In this document: in pieces, positions 1 through 7,972 of the stretch
Layout of the letters: the number at the start of each line of letters is the position of its first letter
Position numbering within the stretch: the stretch's first letter is position 1
Assembly: GCF_017921975.2 (NCBI RefSeq)
Contig: NZ_JAGEMO020000042.1
Span: forward strand, 1-64,000
From: Hymenobacter terricola
GTDB taxonomy: Bacteria; Bacteroidota; Bacteroidia; Cytophagales; Hymenobacteraceae
Direction: 5' to 3'
DNA: 64,000 nt
The notes under the pieces: model-generated
Told to the model about the DNA's origin: nothing
The model's input: the letters and a program-made list of their open reading frames with translations, nothing else
Database searches by the model: none
Position numbers and translations under genes: made by a program

Positions 1-118
1 CCTCCACGAACAAGCGCGTGTCCTTGGCCGTCACGCCGCAGGCATTCGCTTGGCCCGGCAAGAGTGGCGAAAGGCGTTGCCAGTGCGGGTCGGTCAGGAA
101 TGTGCGGTCTTTTTGCAT
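1..118 (-). mobile_element. IS5-family transposase, N-terminal fragment (cut by window edge)
   Basis: Reading the minus strand from an ATG at 116-118 gives 39 codons that run off the left edge. They begin MQKDRTFLTDPHWQRLSPLLPG, with the L-T-D-x-x-W-x-x-L-x-P-L-L-P pattern typical of the N-terminal DUF4096 region of IS5/IS1031-type transposases. The DDE catalytic core lies outside the window, so intactness cannot be judged. No terminal inverted repeat could be recognised between the start codon and the next gene. It implies an insertion sequence at the left border. Confidence 0.75.
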
Positions 119-181
119 CTTCAAAGCTACCTTAATTGTTCACACGTCCTAGAATAAAGGTGAATTTATTTTGATAAATAG

Positions 182-213
182 TTGCAAAGTGACTGAGCGC
201 AACCTTATGTTTG
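182..213 (+). promoter_or_regulatory. Bacteroidota-type promoter for the gene at 250
   Basis: TTG at 182-184 is followed after 21 bases by TATGTTTG at 206-213, an exact match to the Bacteroidota -7 box TAnnTTTG with suitable spacing. The bases after the box (TATCATTCA) are close to those after the promoter of the paralogue at 910-917. Confidence 0.55.
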
Positions 214-249
214 TATCATTCAATTTAAAATACTATTAGTACAATAGAC

Positions 250-672
250 ATGGCTTCCCGCCTGACCTCCGCAATTGTTGCATTCGGCTTGCTGTTGAGC
301 GCCTTTCCCGGCCGGGCACAGTATGCTTACACCCACGTAGCGCTTCCGAACGGAGAAGCTGCCGGGCGTGACCCCGAGGAAGGGGCCAAAAACGGAGTGA
401 CGTACAAAGTGGTGCATGGCGTGGTTCAGGGCAAGGAGGGCACCTTGCCCGGTGCCACCGTGTGGCTGCACGGCACCCGTACCATCGTGGTTACCAATTC
501 CGAAGGTGAGTTTGAGCTGCGTGTACCGGCCAACGCCAAAGTAGTGGAGCTAACCTGTGGCTACGGCGGCCTGCAGGAAGAAGTGGTGAGCCTGGAGCCT
601 GTTCAAGCATTGGGGTCGGTTTACCTGCTCCGCGCCAAAGGCGAGGGCACGAATCAACTGGCTGGTAAGTAA
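250..672 (+). CDS. Secreted carboxypeptidase-regulatory-like domain protein
   Basis: The 140-residue product starts with a signal peptide (hydrophobic to about residue 23, ending AFPGRAQ). It then has one beta-sandwich of the carboxypeptidase-regulatory-like type: G-x-V-x-G, L-P-G-A-T-V-W-L at about residues 67-74, then a T-N-S-E-G-E-F-E-L strand pair. This fold is the usual N-terminal module of TonB-dependent receptors but here stands alone. It is probably periplasmic or surface located with a binding or structural role; no catalytic residues are visible. It is paralogous to the next gene, has its own promoter, and is followed by a hairpin terminator. Confidence 0.7.
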   Translation: MASRLTSAIVAFGLLLSAFPGRAQYAYTHVALPNGEAAGRDPEEGAKNGVTYKVVHGVVQGKEGTLPGATVWLHGTRTIVVTNSEGEFELRVPANAKVVELTCGYGGLQEEVVSLEPVQALGSVYLLRAKGEGTNQLAGK

Positions 673-763
673 CTAACACCAGCATTTTTATTATCAGAGC
701 ACCTTTTTCACACATTTCCGCACGCATCTTTTTTCTGCATTATTTACTTTCCAGCTGAAAAAA

Positions 764-791
764 CCCTGGCCCTAAAGGACCAGGGCTTTTT
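764..791 (+). terminator. Intrinsic terminator after the gene at 250-672
   Basis: A 9-bp stem with one mismatch (764-772 with 777-785) and a four-base loop is followed by a T tract at 787-791. It lies about 90 bases after the stop codon. The rest of the 673-951 gap holds no gene, only the promoter of the following paralogue. Confidence 0.7.
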
Positions 792-888
792 GTTCCCGCG
801 CAGGTACAGATTATTCATTGCGTCGTTCACTGATTTGGCAGGTGGTGCTGTCCACCGGCTGATTGCCACAGTTGGGCAAAGTAGGCGG

Positions 889-917
889 TTGCTGGCTTAG
901 GTGCAAGTCTACATTTG
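889..917 (+). promoter_or_regulatory. Promoter of the paralogue at 952/977
   Basis: TTG at 889-891, an 18-base spacer and TACATTTG at 910-917 match the Bacteroidota -33/-7 pattern. The following TATCGTTCA differs by one base from the same position of the promoter at 182-213, so promoter and gene seem to have duplicated together. Confidence 0.5.
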
Positions 918-951
918 TATCGTTCAGCAACACCACCGCTACTTATCATTG

Positions 952-1390
952 ATGCGCTCTCGCCACGCGCTTTGCCTTGCTCCTGACGGTTGCTTCTTTT
1001 CTCACCCGTACCCTTGGCTTCACCAGTGTCCAGGCGCAGGAATTTGCCAGTAGCGCGGCTTATGCTCCAGGCATCGGCGGCACCACCCCGGCCGCTTCGA
1101 CGGAAAAAGTGGTGCCTGTGGGCAAAATCAATAATTCCGCCGGCGGGCTGCCTAGTACCGTAGTTATTCTGACGGCCACCAAGCAAATGGCCGTGACCAA
1201 CGCCAACGCCGAATTCGAATTTACGGTACCAGCCGACGCCGGCGCCCTCGATGCGGTGGTGACTTACGCTGCTGCCGACGAGTCGACGGTAAGCCTCACC
1301 AACGCCCGGGTTATCGTGATGTCGCGCAAGCAGCAGCTCAAAAAGGCTCACAAGCAAGTAAAGCGTGAGTTGAAGCAGTTTCGTAAGTAA
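952..1390 (+). CDS. Secreted carboxypeptidase-regulatory-like protein with a probable frameshift in the signal peptide
   Basis: From about 977 the frame encodes a hydrophobic segment ending VQAQ, then a beta-sandwich like that of the gene at 250 (L-P-S-T-V-V-I-L, then V-T-N-A-N-A-E-F-E-F) and a basic C-terminal tail rich in Lys, Arg and Gln. The only start in this frame is a TTG at 977, which lacks the positively charged N-terminus expected of a signal peptide. An ATG at 952 in another frame encodes MRSRHALCLA. Removing one C near 981-984 would join the two into a textbook signal peptide. It is either a real single-base insertion (pseudogene), a sequencing error, or a TTG-started gene. Confidence 0.55.
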
Positions 1391-1400
1391 TTTCCTGGCC

Positions 1401-1465
1401 CTCAAGACCAGTGTGCATAAAAAAGGCCCGTGATACGGGCCTTTTTTATGCACACTGGTCTTGAG
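1401..1465. terminator. Bidirectional terminator, perfect 30-bp palindrome
   Basis: Arms at 1401-1430 and 1436-1465 are perfectly complementary around a 5-base loop. An A run in one arm becomes a T run in the other, giving a GC stem followed by T6 on both strands. It sits between two convergent genes and ends 3 bases before the stop codon of the permease-peptidase gene. Confidence 0.85.
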
Positions 1466-1467
1466 AA

Positions 1468-4400
1468 TTACAGGTCCTTGGTATTGTCGTCCAATTGCCG
1501 GTCGATTATCATATTATAAGGGTCGACGGCGACGGAGGCGGGCTTTTTATTCACCACGAAGCGCAGCTGGTTGTCGCCGGTGCGGAGGTGGCGCTTCTGG
1601 AGCAGCAGCGGCGGCACCGGCTTTTTGTCCTGGCCCATTTCGGGGAAGATGGCCACGGGCAGGGCGTCGCGGGTTTGGTCGGCGGGGCGCTGGTTGCCCA
1701 GGCTATCGGCGTAGAACTTGGCCGACTTCACCGTGAAATCGACCTGGTAGCGGCCGTCGGGCAGCTTCTTGCTGGTGGCGGCGGTCACGCGGTTGTCATA
1801 CAGGGTGATGCGCTCGAAGGCATCCGTCAGGTAAGATTGGAGCGAATCCGGCGCGGCCCGGCGCAGGTAGCCGATGAACTCCGGCGAGTTGGTGTAGGGC
1901 GGCTGCTGGAAGGCCACGGCGGCCACGTATTGCCTGAGCGCCGCGTTCAGCCGGGCCTCGCCCATGTAGTCCTGCAAGGCGTACATCACCACGGAGCCCT
2001 TGCGGTAGTGGATATACTGCTGGTTTTCAACCAGCGCCAACGGCACTTCCTTCTTTTTCTCGAAGGCGCGACCGGTGAGGTAGCGGCTCATGTCGAACTT
2101 GAGGAAGCGCTGCATGGCCGTAGGGCCGTTGTGGTGGCTGAGCACCATCAGGGCCGAATACTCGGCCATGGCTTCCGATAGCAGGGTGCTGCCCTGCACG
2201 TTGCCGCCGATAACCTGATGCGCCCACCACTGATGCGCCACCTCGTGGGCCGTCACGTAGTAGGGGTAGTTCAGGTCCTCGGGGTTCTTGTCGTCCACAT
2301 TGGCGATGAAACCGATGCTTTCGGAAAACGGTACCGTGTTGGCGAAGCTTTGGGCAAAGCGCTGGTACTGCGGAAACTCCAGAATGCGCAGCTGCTGGTG
2401 CTGGTAGGGCGAGAAGTTGCGCGAACAGTACGCCAGGGCATCTTTGGCGCCCTCGGCCATGCGCTTGAGGTTGTACTCGTGGCCCGGCTGGTAGTAGATG
2501 GTGATGGGAATGGTGCGGTGGCCGGCGGGGTCAACCCATTGGGCCTTATACTGCTTATACCGGGCCGAAAGGAATGTGTAGAAGTTAAGCATGGGCCGGT
2601 CCATCACGTAGGTGAAGTAGCGGCGGCCGCCTTCCACCCACTCCTTTTTGAGATAGCCGGGGGCGACGGCCGTCTGGTCGGCCTCGGTGCTGACGGTGGT
2701 GCGGAAGCGAATCCAGTCGGCATCGGCGCTGATGTAGGTGTTCTGGCGGGCCTTCAGGTCGTTCACATTGGCCATACGGGGCCGGGGTTTCAGGCCGTAG
2801 TTTTTGCGGTCCTGGTCGTCGCTCAGCTCGGCTTCTTCGCGGTAGCCCAGGCCGGGCAGGTAGCTGCTGTTGAAGAAGGTGCCATTGTAGACGATGCTGG
2901 TGTTGGAACCGGAGTTGGGAAAGCCGCGCTCCTGGTAAAACATATCGAGCGTGAGGTGCAGCGAATCGCCGGGCGCGAGCGGCCGGGCCAGCCGGTAGAG
3001 GCGCAGGCCCAGGGTGCTGTCGTTCATCAGCAAACTGGCCTGGCCGGGCGTGCCCAGCGCCAGGGCCCGCACGCGGGGATGGTCCTCCACGGGCAGGTTC
3101 ACGATGACCGTATCCAGGGCCCGCGCGTGCTTGTTCACCAGCGTGAGCTGGCCTCGGAGCCGCACGGCCCGCGTGCTGGGGAAGATTTCCGTGTTCAGGT
3201 CCACGGCCGTGATGCGCGGCTGGGCCACATCCTTGAGGTGGCGGTATTTTTTCTCATACGTCACCTGCTGCTTTTCATCCTGCCTGGGCGTGCTGTACTT
3301 GTTGAGGATGTTGGTGTTGTAGAAGATGAAGTAGCCGGTGCCCAGGCTCACCAGCAGGCCCAGGGCGAGGGTGGCGGTGCTGCTGCTGCTCCAGCGGCGA
3401 CGCGCTTCGCGCAGGCGGCCGGTGGTATCGGTGCCGCGCACCCAGAGCAGGTTGGCAATCAGAATCATGATGACAGCCACGCCGGCCCAGAGCAGCTTGG
3501 TCCACCAGAAGGCCGGCAGGAAATGGCCGTAGCCATTCATCGCCGAATACGGCCCCGGTGAGGGGCTGCCGCCGAAACCGAACAGCCGATGCGTGAGGCC
3601 GGCCTGGCTGCGGAAAAGGTTGGCGACGTAATACACCACCACCACGGCAAAACCCATGTACTTGTTGTTCACCACCACCTGGGTGAGCATGGCCAGCACG
3701 CACCACAGCAGCAGGTACGGCAGCTGGTACAGGAACAGCGTTTCCAGGTACAGGCCGATTTCGTAGCGGAAGTACCCTTTGAAGGTCTGGATGAGGAGCC
3801 CGCAGGCCATCACCACCACCAATAGCACCACCTGCACCAGCCACAGGGCGGTGAGCTTGCTCAGGAAGGGCACCCAGCTGGGCACGGGCACGGCATCGGT
3901 AATCTGGGCCACGCCGGCCTGGCGCTCGCGCCACACCAGCTCGCCGCTGTAGAAGATGATGATGGCCAGGAAAAACAGGAAGAAGGAGCCGGTGGTCCAG
4001 TCCAGAATCTCGCTAGTGACGGGATAAGTGGGCGTATCGAACACCTTGCCCACCTGCGAGGAATTGGCCAGCAGGAAGATGACGCCCGAGCCGGCAATGG
4101 CCGCGAAGTAGCGGCTGCGCACGATGCCCCGAAACTCCAGCCGGGTGAGGCTCCACCACTGGCGGCGGCTCATGCCACCCGAAAACACCTGCGTGACGCG
4201 GGGCAGGCGCAGGCCACCGGGCTGGGCCGGCCCCGGCTCCACCTCCGCCAGAGCGGCTTCGGCGCTGGCCCGGCGCGTTTTCTTCGATACTTTTTCCGAA
4301 GCGAAGGCCGAGAAGCGGAACCGGGCGTAGCAGAAGGCCAGCAGCCCCACGCCCAGCCCCAGCCACACGGCCCGGTTGAGCAGCACGTAGCTGGACAGGG

Positions 4401-5127
4401 GCAGCAGCAGGCGGTTTTTCTCGGCCGCCGTCCAGTAGCGGGTGGTGAACTCGATGGCGGCGATGCCAAAGGCGTCGAGGGCCGCCACCAGGTGCTCGTT
4501 CTTGAGGTCCTGCAAATAGGCCGAGGCTATCAGATAGGCCACCAGCAGCAGCACGGCCCCGATGTAGGTGCTCAGGATGTTGCGCGTGAGCGTGGCCATC
4601 ACGAAGAAGATGGCCCCCGAAAAGAACAGATTGGGCAGCACCAGCACCACGTAGGGCCACACGTAGGAGCCCGCCGGGGCGCTGGCCAGAAACCGGTCGG
4701 CCGCTACCCAGGGCATGACGCCCGCCAGTGCCGCCCCCACCCCAATGCCGCTGAAAACCAGCACCGCAATCAGGTACGAGCCCAGGAAGCGCCCGCCCAG
4801 GTAGCCCCATTTGCTGATGGGCGTGGTGTAGAACAGCGGGTGCGTGCGGTACTCGAAGTCCCGGTACACGGGGTTGCCCATCAGCGAGGAGGCGATGATG
4901 ACGCCGAACACGCTCAGGATGGTGGTGATGATGTTGAGCGAGAACGGGGAATTGATTTTCACCGTCTGCCCGTCGCCGCCGATGGAAATGTTGATGCCCG
5001 TGCCGAAGCCGCCCCCGGCGGCCGTCACCAGCAAAAAGCCCATCAGGAGCAGCAACAGGAAGTATATCCAGGTGGCCGGCCGCTTGAGGCGGTATTTAAG
5101 CTCGAAAAGAAGTATGGGTAAGAACAT
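1468..5127 (-). CDS. ABC transporter permease fused to M1-family aminopeptidase domain
   Basis: This 1219-residue protein has two parts. The N-terminal half (to about residue 600) carries many hydrophobic helices of ABC-2 permease type, including the first helix ATWIYFLLLLLMGFLL. The C-terminal half is soluble and holds the gluzincin zinc site HEVAH at residues 961-965, with the third ligand in LLSEAMAEY at Glu985, the arrangement of M1 aminopeptidases. The family is annotated in Bacteroidota as ABC permease/M1 aminopeptidase. The ATPase partner is encoded 68 bp upstream on the same strand. The peptidase probably sits outside the cytoplasmic membrane; the exported or processed substrate is unknown. 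Confidence 0.88.
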   Translation of the reverse strand: MFLPILLFELKYRLKRPATWIYFLLLLLMGFLLVTAAGGGFGTGINISIGGDGQTVKINSPFSLNIITTILSVFGVIIASSLMGNPVYRDFEYRTHPLFYTTPISKWGYLGGRFLGSYLIAVLVFSGIGVGAALAGVMPWVAADRFLASAPAGSYVWPYVVLVLPNLFFSGAIFFVMATLTRNILSTYIGAVLLLVAYLIASAYLQDLKNEHLVAALDAFGIAAIEFTTRYWTAAEKNRLLLPLSSYVLLNRAVWLGLGVGLLAFCYARFRFSAFASEKVSKKTRRASAEAALAEVEPGPAQPGGLRLPRVTQVFSGGMSRRQWWSLTRLEFRGIVRSRYFAAIAGSGVIFLLANSSQVGKVFDTPTYPVTSEILDWTTGSFFLFFLAIIIFYSGELVWRERQAGVAQITDAVPVPSWVPFLSKLTALWLVQVVLLVVVMACGLLIQTFKGYFRYEIGLYLETLFLYQLPYLLLWCVLAMLTQVVVNNKYMGFAVVVVYYVANLFRSQAGLTHRLFGFGGSPSPGPYSAMNGYGHFLPAFWWTKLLWAGVAVIMILIANLLWVRGTDTTGRLREARRRWSSSSTATLALGLLVSLGTGYFIFYNTNILNKYSTPRQDEKQQVTYEKKYRHLKDVAQPRITAVDLNTEIFPSTRAVRLRGQLTLVNKHARALDTVIVNLPVEDHPRVRALALGTPGQASLLMNDSTLGLRLYRLARPLAPGDSLHLTLDMFYQERGFPNSGSNTSIVYNGTFFNSSYLPGLGYREEAELSDDQDRKNYGLKPRPRMANVNDLKARQNTYISADADWIRFRTTVSTEADQTAVAPGYLKKEWVEGGRRYFTYVMDRPMLNFYTFLSARYKQYKAQWVDPAGHRTIPITIYYQPGHEYNLKRMAEGAKDALAYCSRNFSPYQHQQLRILEFPQYQRFAQSFANTVPFSESIGFIANVDDKNPEDLNYPYYVTAHEVAHQWWAHQVIGGNVQGSTLLSEAMAEYSALMVLSHHNGPTAMQRFLKFDMSRYLTGRAFEKKKEVPLALVENQQYIHYRKGSVVMYALQDYMGEARLNAALRQYVAAVAFQQPPYTNSPEFIGYLRRAAPDSLQSYLTDAFERITLYDNRVTAATSKKLPDGRYQVDFTVKSAKFYADSLGNQRPADQTRDALPVAIFPEMGQDKKPVPPLLLQKRHLRTGDNQLRFVVNKKPASVAVDPYNMIIDRQLDDNTKDL

Positions 5128-5195
5128 GAAGTTTCAAGTAGGAATTGAGAATGTGGCGGTCCTGCAGGACTGTTCAGGGCTGGTTGCATCGCATG

Positions 5196-6098
5196 CTAGG
5201 CCATTACCGCCCCGGTTTTGCTCCGATTCTCATACTGCTGGATTTCCGAGAAATACACGTCCTCCAAATCCGGATTAACGATTTCAAAGCCGCTGTCGGG
5301 GGCCGAGTCGCCCAGGACGTGCACCACGGTTTTGCCCGCGAACAGGCGCGAGCTGATGACCTGCTGACTGGCTTGCAGGGCCGGCAATTCGGCTTTCTCA
5401 ATCAGCTTCTTCCAGATGCGGCCTTTCAGGTTGTTCATCACCGTGAGCGGGTCGCCGGTGAGCAGCACTTCGCCCTTGTTGATGATGGCCATGTGGCGGC
5501 ACAGGTCCGATACATCGCTGACAATGTGGGTGCTGAGAATTACCACCAGGCTTTCGCCAATCTCCGAGAGCAGGTTGTGGAAGCGGTTGCGCTCGGCGGG
5601 GTCGAGGCCGGCGGTGGGCTCGTCCACGATGATGAGGCGCGGGTTGCCGAGCAAGGCCTGGGCAATGCCGAAGCGCTGCTTCATGCCGCCGGAATAGCCG
5701 CCGACGTGCTTCCTGCGCACGTCGTAGAGGTTGGTCTGGTGCAGCAGGGCGGCCACCATTTCCTTGCGCTCTTTGCCGTTGGCGATGCCTTTGAGGGTGG
5801 CGAAATGGTCGAGCAATTCCTCGGCGCTCACGCTGGGGTACACCCCAAACTCCTGCGGCAGGTAGCCCAGCACGCGGCGCACGGCCTCCTTATCGTGCAG
5901 CACATCGATGTCGTCGAGCAGGATGGTGCCGGTGTCGGCGTCCTGCAGGGTGGCAATGGTCCGCATCAGGCTGGACTTGCCCGCGCCGTTGGGGCCCAGC
6001 AGGCCGAACATGCCGTTCGGGATGTCGAGGCTGACGTTTTTGAGGGCCTGCGTCCCGTTGGGGTACGTTTTGGAAAGGTTGGTAATGGTGAGGGCCAT
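5196..6098 (-). CDS. ABC transporter ATP-binding protein
   Basis: The 300-residue nucleotide-binding subunit has Walker A (GPNGAGKS, about residues 35-42), a Q-loop region YLPQEFG, signature YSGGMKQR, Walker B LIIVDEP, the D-loop following it and the switch His in ILSTHIVSD. It is the CcmA/NatA-like subtype that works with ABC-2 permeases. It is first in a two-gene operon with the permease-M1 fusion and should power it. Start is the ATG at 6096-6098. Confidence 0.92.
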   Translation of the reverse strand: MALTITNLSKTYPNGTQALKNVSLDIPNGMFGLLGPNGAGKSSLMRTIATLQDADTGTILLDDIDVLHDKEAVRRVLGYLPQEFGVYPSVSAEELLDHFATLKGIANGKERKEMVAALLHQTNLYDVRRKHVGGYSGGMKQRFGIAQALLGNPRLIIVDEPTAGLDPAERNRFHNLLSEIGESLVVILSTHIVSDVSDLCRHMAIINKGEVLLTGDPLTVMNNLKGRIWKKLIEKAELPALQASQQVISSRLFAGKTVVHVLGDSAPDSGFEIVNPDLEDVYFSEIQQYENRSKTGAVMA

Positions 6099-6348
6099 AC
6101 TGAACAGAAAAAGGTGAAGGCGTTTGAAGCGTAAATCGGCGGCGGGCGGCCACCATTACACCCACCAAGCTACGGATGCAACCGCGGCGGCCGGGGTTGC
6201 CTGGCGGTCCGTTCCTGGCTCAAAGGTGGGAAGGGAGGGTGGGCCATGTGCTTTTATATGACCAGCGACGCGGAAAAATGGCCACCGCCTGCGCGGCGCG
6301 GACCAACGCCGTTTGTCATGTTCTTTCGGGGGGCCTGGGGCCAGCACC

Positions 6349-6356
6349 TAGCTTTG
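6349..6356 (+). promoter_or_regulatory. -7 box upstream of the LytTR remnant
   Basis: TAGCTTTG is an exact TAnnTTTG match ending 4 bases before the ATG at 6361. The -33 element is only weakly matched (TTTC at about 6324). The intergenic stretch 6099-6360 otherwise shows no gene. Confidence 0.35.
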
Positions 6357-6360
6357 CGGC

Positions 6361-6934
6361 ATGGAAAATTCGCGTTTCCGGGGGCGGCGCGTGGTGCGCC
6401 ACGGCATCGGCTGGGCACTGGTACTGAGCTTCTTCGTTTTTCTGGTGCAGCAGTCAGGCACGGGCCAGGTGCGCAGTTCGGCCTGCGCTATTCCGCGGCC
6501 CTGCTGAGCGTGCTCGCGCTGGCTATCTACGCTCATTACGAGCTGCTCCGCCTGCTGGAACGCCGCCGCTACCTCAGGTACTGATCGGCACGCTGGCCAC
6601 GGTGCTGGCCGGGGCGGCCGTGCCCGGCGCGTGGCCGCTCCCACCACCGCCTGTGGCTGAAGCGGCCACGGATTCGATTTTCCTGAAAACCGATGCCGGC
6701 ACCGAGCGGGTGCGCTTCGCCGAACTACTGTTTGTGGAGGGCTACGGCAATTTCGTGAAGTGCCACCTGGCCTCGGGCCGCGCGCTGCTCACGGCCGAAA
6801 CCATGAAGCAGATGGAAAGCCAGCTGCCGGCCGGGCAGGTCCTGCGCATCCACAAATCCTGCCTCGTGAAGCTGGCCAGCGTGGAGCGCCTCAGCAGCAC
6901 CTACCGGCAGGACGTGCTGCGGCACCTGAAGTAG
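6361..6934 (+). pseudogene. Broken membrane sensor / LytTR-domain regulator
   Basis: Three reading frames together encode one plausible protein. Frame 1 from the ATG at 6361 gives MENSRFRGRRVVRHGIGW and a transmembrane segment. A second frame continues with two-helix material ending YELLRLLERRRYLRY (stop at 6582-6584). A third, open from about 6585, gives a further hydrophobic segment and then a LytTR DNA-binding domain (IFLKTDAG, LLFVEGYGNFVKCHL, VLRIHKSCLVKL). The N-terminal part looks like the membrane region of a LytS/YehU-type histidine kinase. No kinase core or receiver domain is present. It could be a deletion fusion of a kinase and its response regulator, or a small membrane-anchored LytTR regulator with two frameshifts. 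Confidence 0.6.
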
Positions 6935-7015
6935 CGCTGAGCAGTATTTCGGTGGGCCTTCATACGATTCCCGCAGCCCGCTCCGTTTGTCAGGCGTCAA
7001 TTCTACCGCCACCCG

Positions 7016-7972
7016 ATGAAAAAACCACCCCAGTGCTTTAACCGGGCACTTCTACCCGCCCTACTGCTGACGCTGGGCAGCTGCGTCGACCAAATCAGCA
7101 CGGACCTGCCCGCGCCGCCCAAGCGGCTGGTGGTTAACTCCATTCTCACCCCGGACAGCGTCTTTCGGGTGCAGGTGAGCCGCGTGACCAGCACCACGGA
7201 TGCTTCTTCGCGGCTGCTTTCGTCGGCCCAGGTTTCGCTGCTCACCGCGGGCGGCAGTACCGAAGTGCTGCGCAGCCAGGGCAACGGGCTCTACGCATCC
7301 ACCAACCAGCCCGCCAGCAGCACGGCCTACACCCTGACGGTGCAGGCGAACGACTACCCCACCGTGAGCGCCACCGATACGGTGCCGGCCGTGGTGCCCA
7401 TCCGGGAGGCCTGGTACTCCTTCCCCACCGGCACCGACCGGAATCACGAGCTGCTGGGCACCGTGGTGGTCCGGTTCGATGACCCGGCCGCAACGGAAAA
7501 CTTTTACGAAATTAGCGTCTACCAGCAGAGCTACCGGGCCGCCCAGCAGAGCAACGGCCTGACGCTGGATGCCCGCGGCAACGCGGCAATTGTGGCCGAG
7601 GATGAAAGCGAGTTAAATCCCAAGTCCCTGGTCTTTTCGGATAAGCTCTTCAACGGCCGCTCGTTCGAGCTACGCGCTTCCTTCCTCACGGGCGGGTATA
7701 GCAGCAGCAGCACCAACGGCCAGCCCCCCGTTCTCACCATCACCGCCGACATCAATCTGGTGCTGCGCTCGGTGAGCCGGGCGTACTACCAGTACCGCAA
7801 AAGCTGGACCCGCCACCTCTACAACCAGGGCGTGAAGGACGAAGGCTACGGCTACGACCTGACCCAATTGCTGTTTCTGGGCGACCCCACGGCCATGTAT
7901 TCCAACGTGGGCGGGGGCTACGGCGTGGTGGCCGGCTACGCCAAGCAAAGCCTGATTCTCCCGCTCCGCTAA
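7016..7972 (+). CDS. DUF4249 outer-membrane lipoprotein
   Basis: The 318-residue product has a lipoprotein signal peptide (ALLPALLLTLGSC, Cys about residue 22) and begins the mature part with the D-L-P-x-P-P-K-R-L-V-V-N-S-I-L pattern of DUF4249. Members of this Bacteroidota family are encoded next to TonB-dependent receptors and are thought to be surface partners in uptake. The stop overlaps the ATG of the next gene (TAATG), so the two are translationally coupled. The ligand cannot be inferred. Confidence 0.85.
   Translation: MKKPPQCFNRALLPALLLTLGSCVDQISTDLPAPPKRLVVNSILTPDSVFRVQVSRVTSTTDASSRLLSSAQVSLLTAGGSTEVLRSQGNGLYASTNQPASSTAYTLTVQANDYPTVSATDTVPAVVPIREAWYSFPTGTDRNHELLGTVVVRFDDPAATENFYEISVYQQSYRAAQQSNGLTLDARGNAAIVAEDESELNPKSLVFSDKLFNGRSFELRASFLTGGYSSSSTNGQPPVLTITADINLVLRSVSRAYYQYRKSWTRHLYNQGVKDEGYGYDLTQLLFLGDPTAMYSNVGGGYGVVAGYAKQSLILPLR

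Noticed and set aside
2218-3561. Long open frame on the plus strand opposite the permease-M1 gene
   Set aside because: It lies wholly inside a gene with clear domains, has no signal or domain of its own, and reflects high GC content that leaves antisense frames open.
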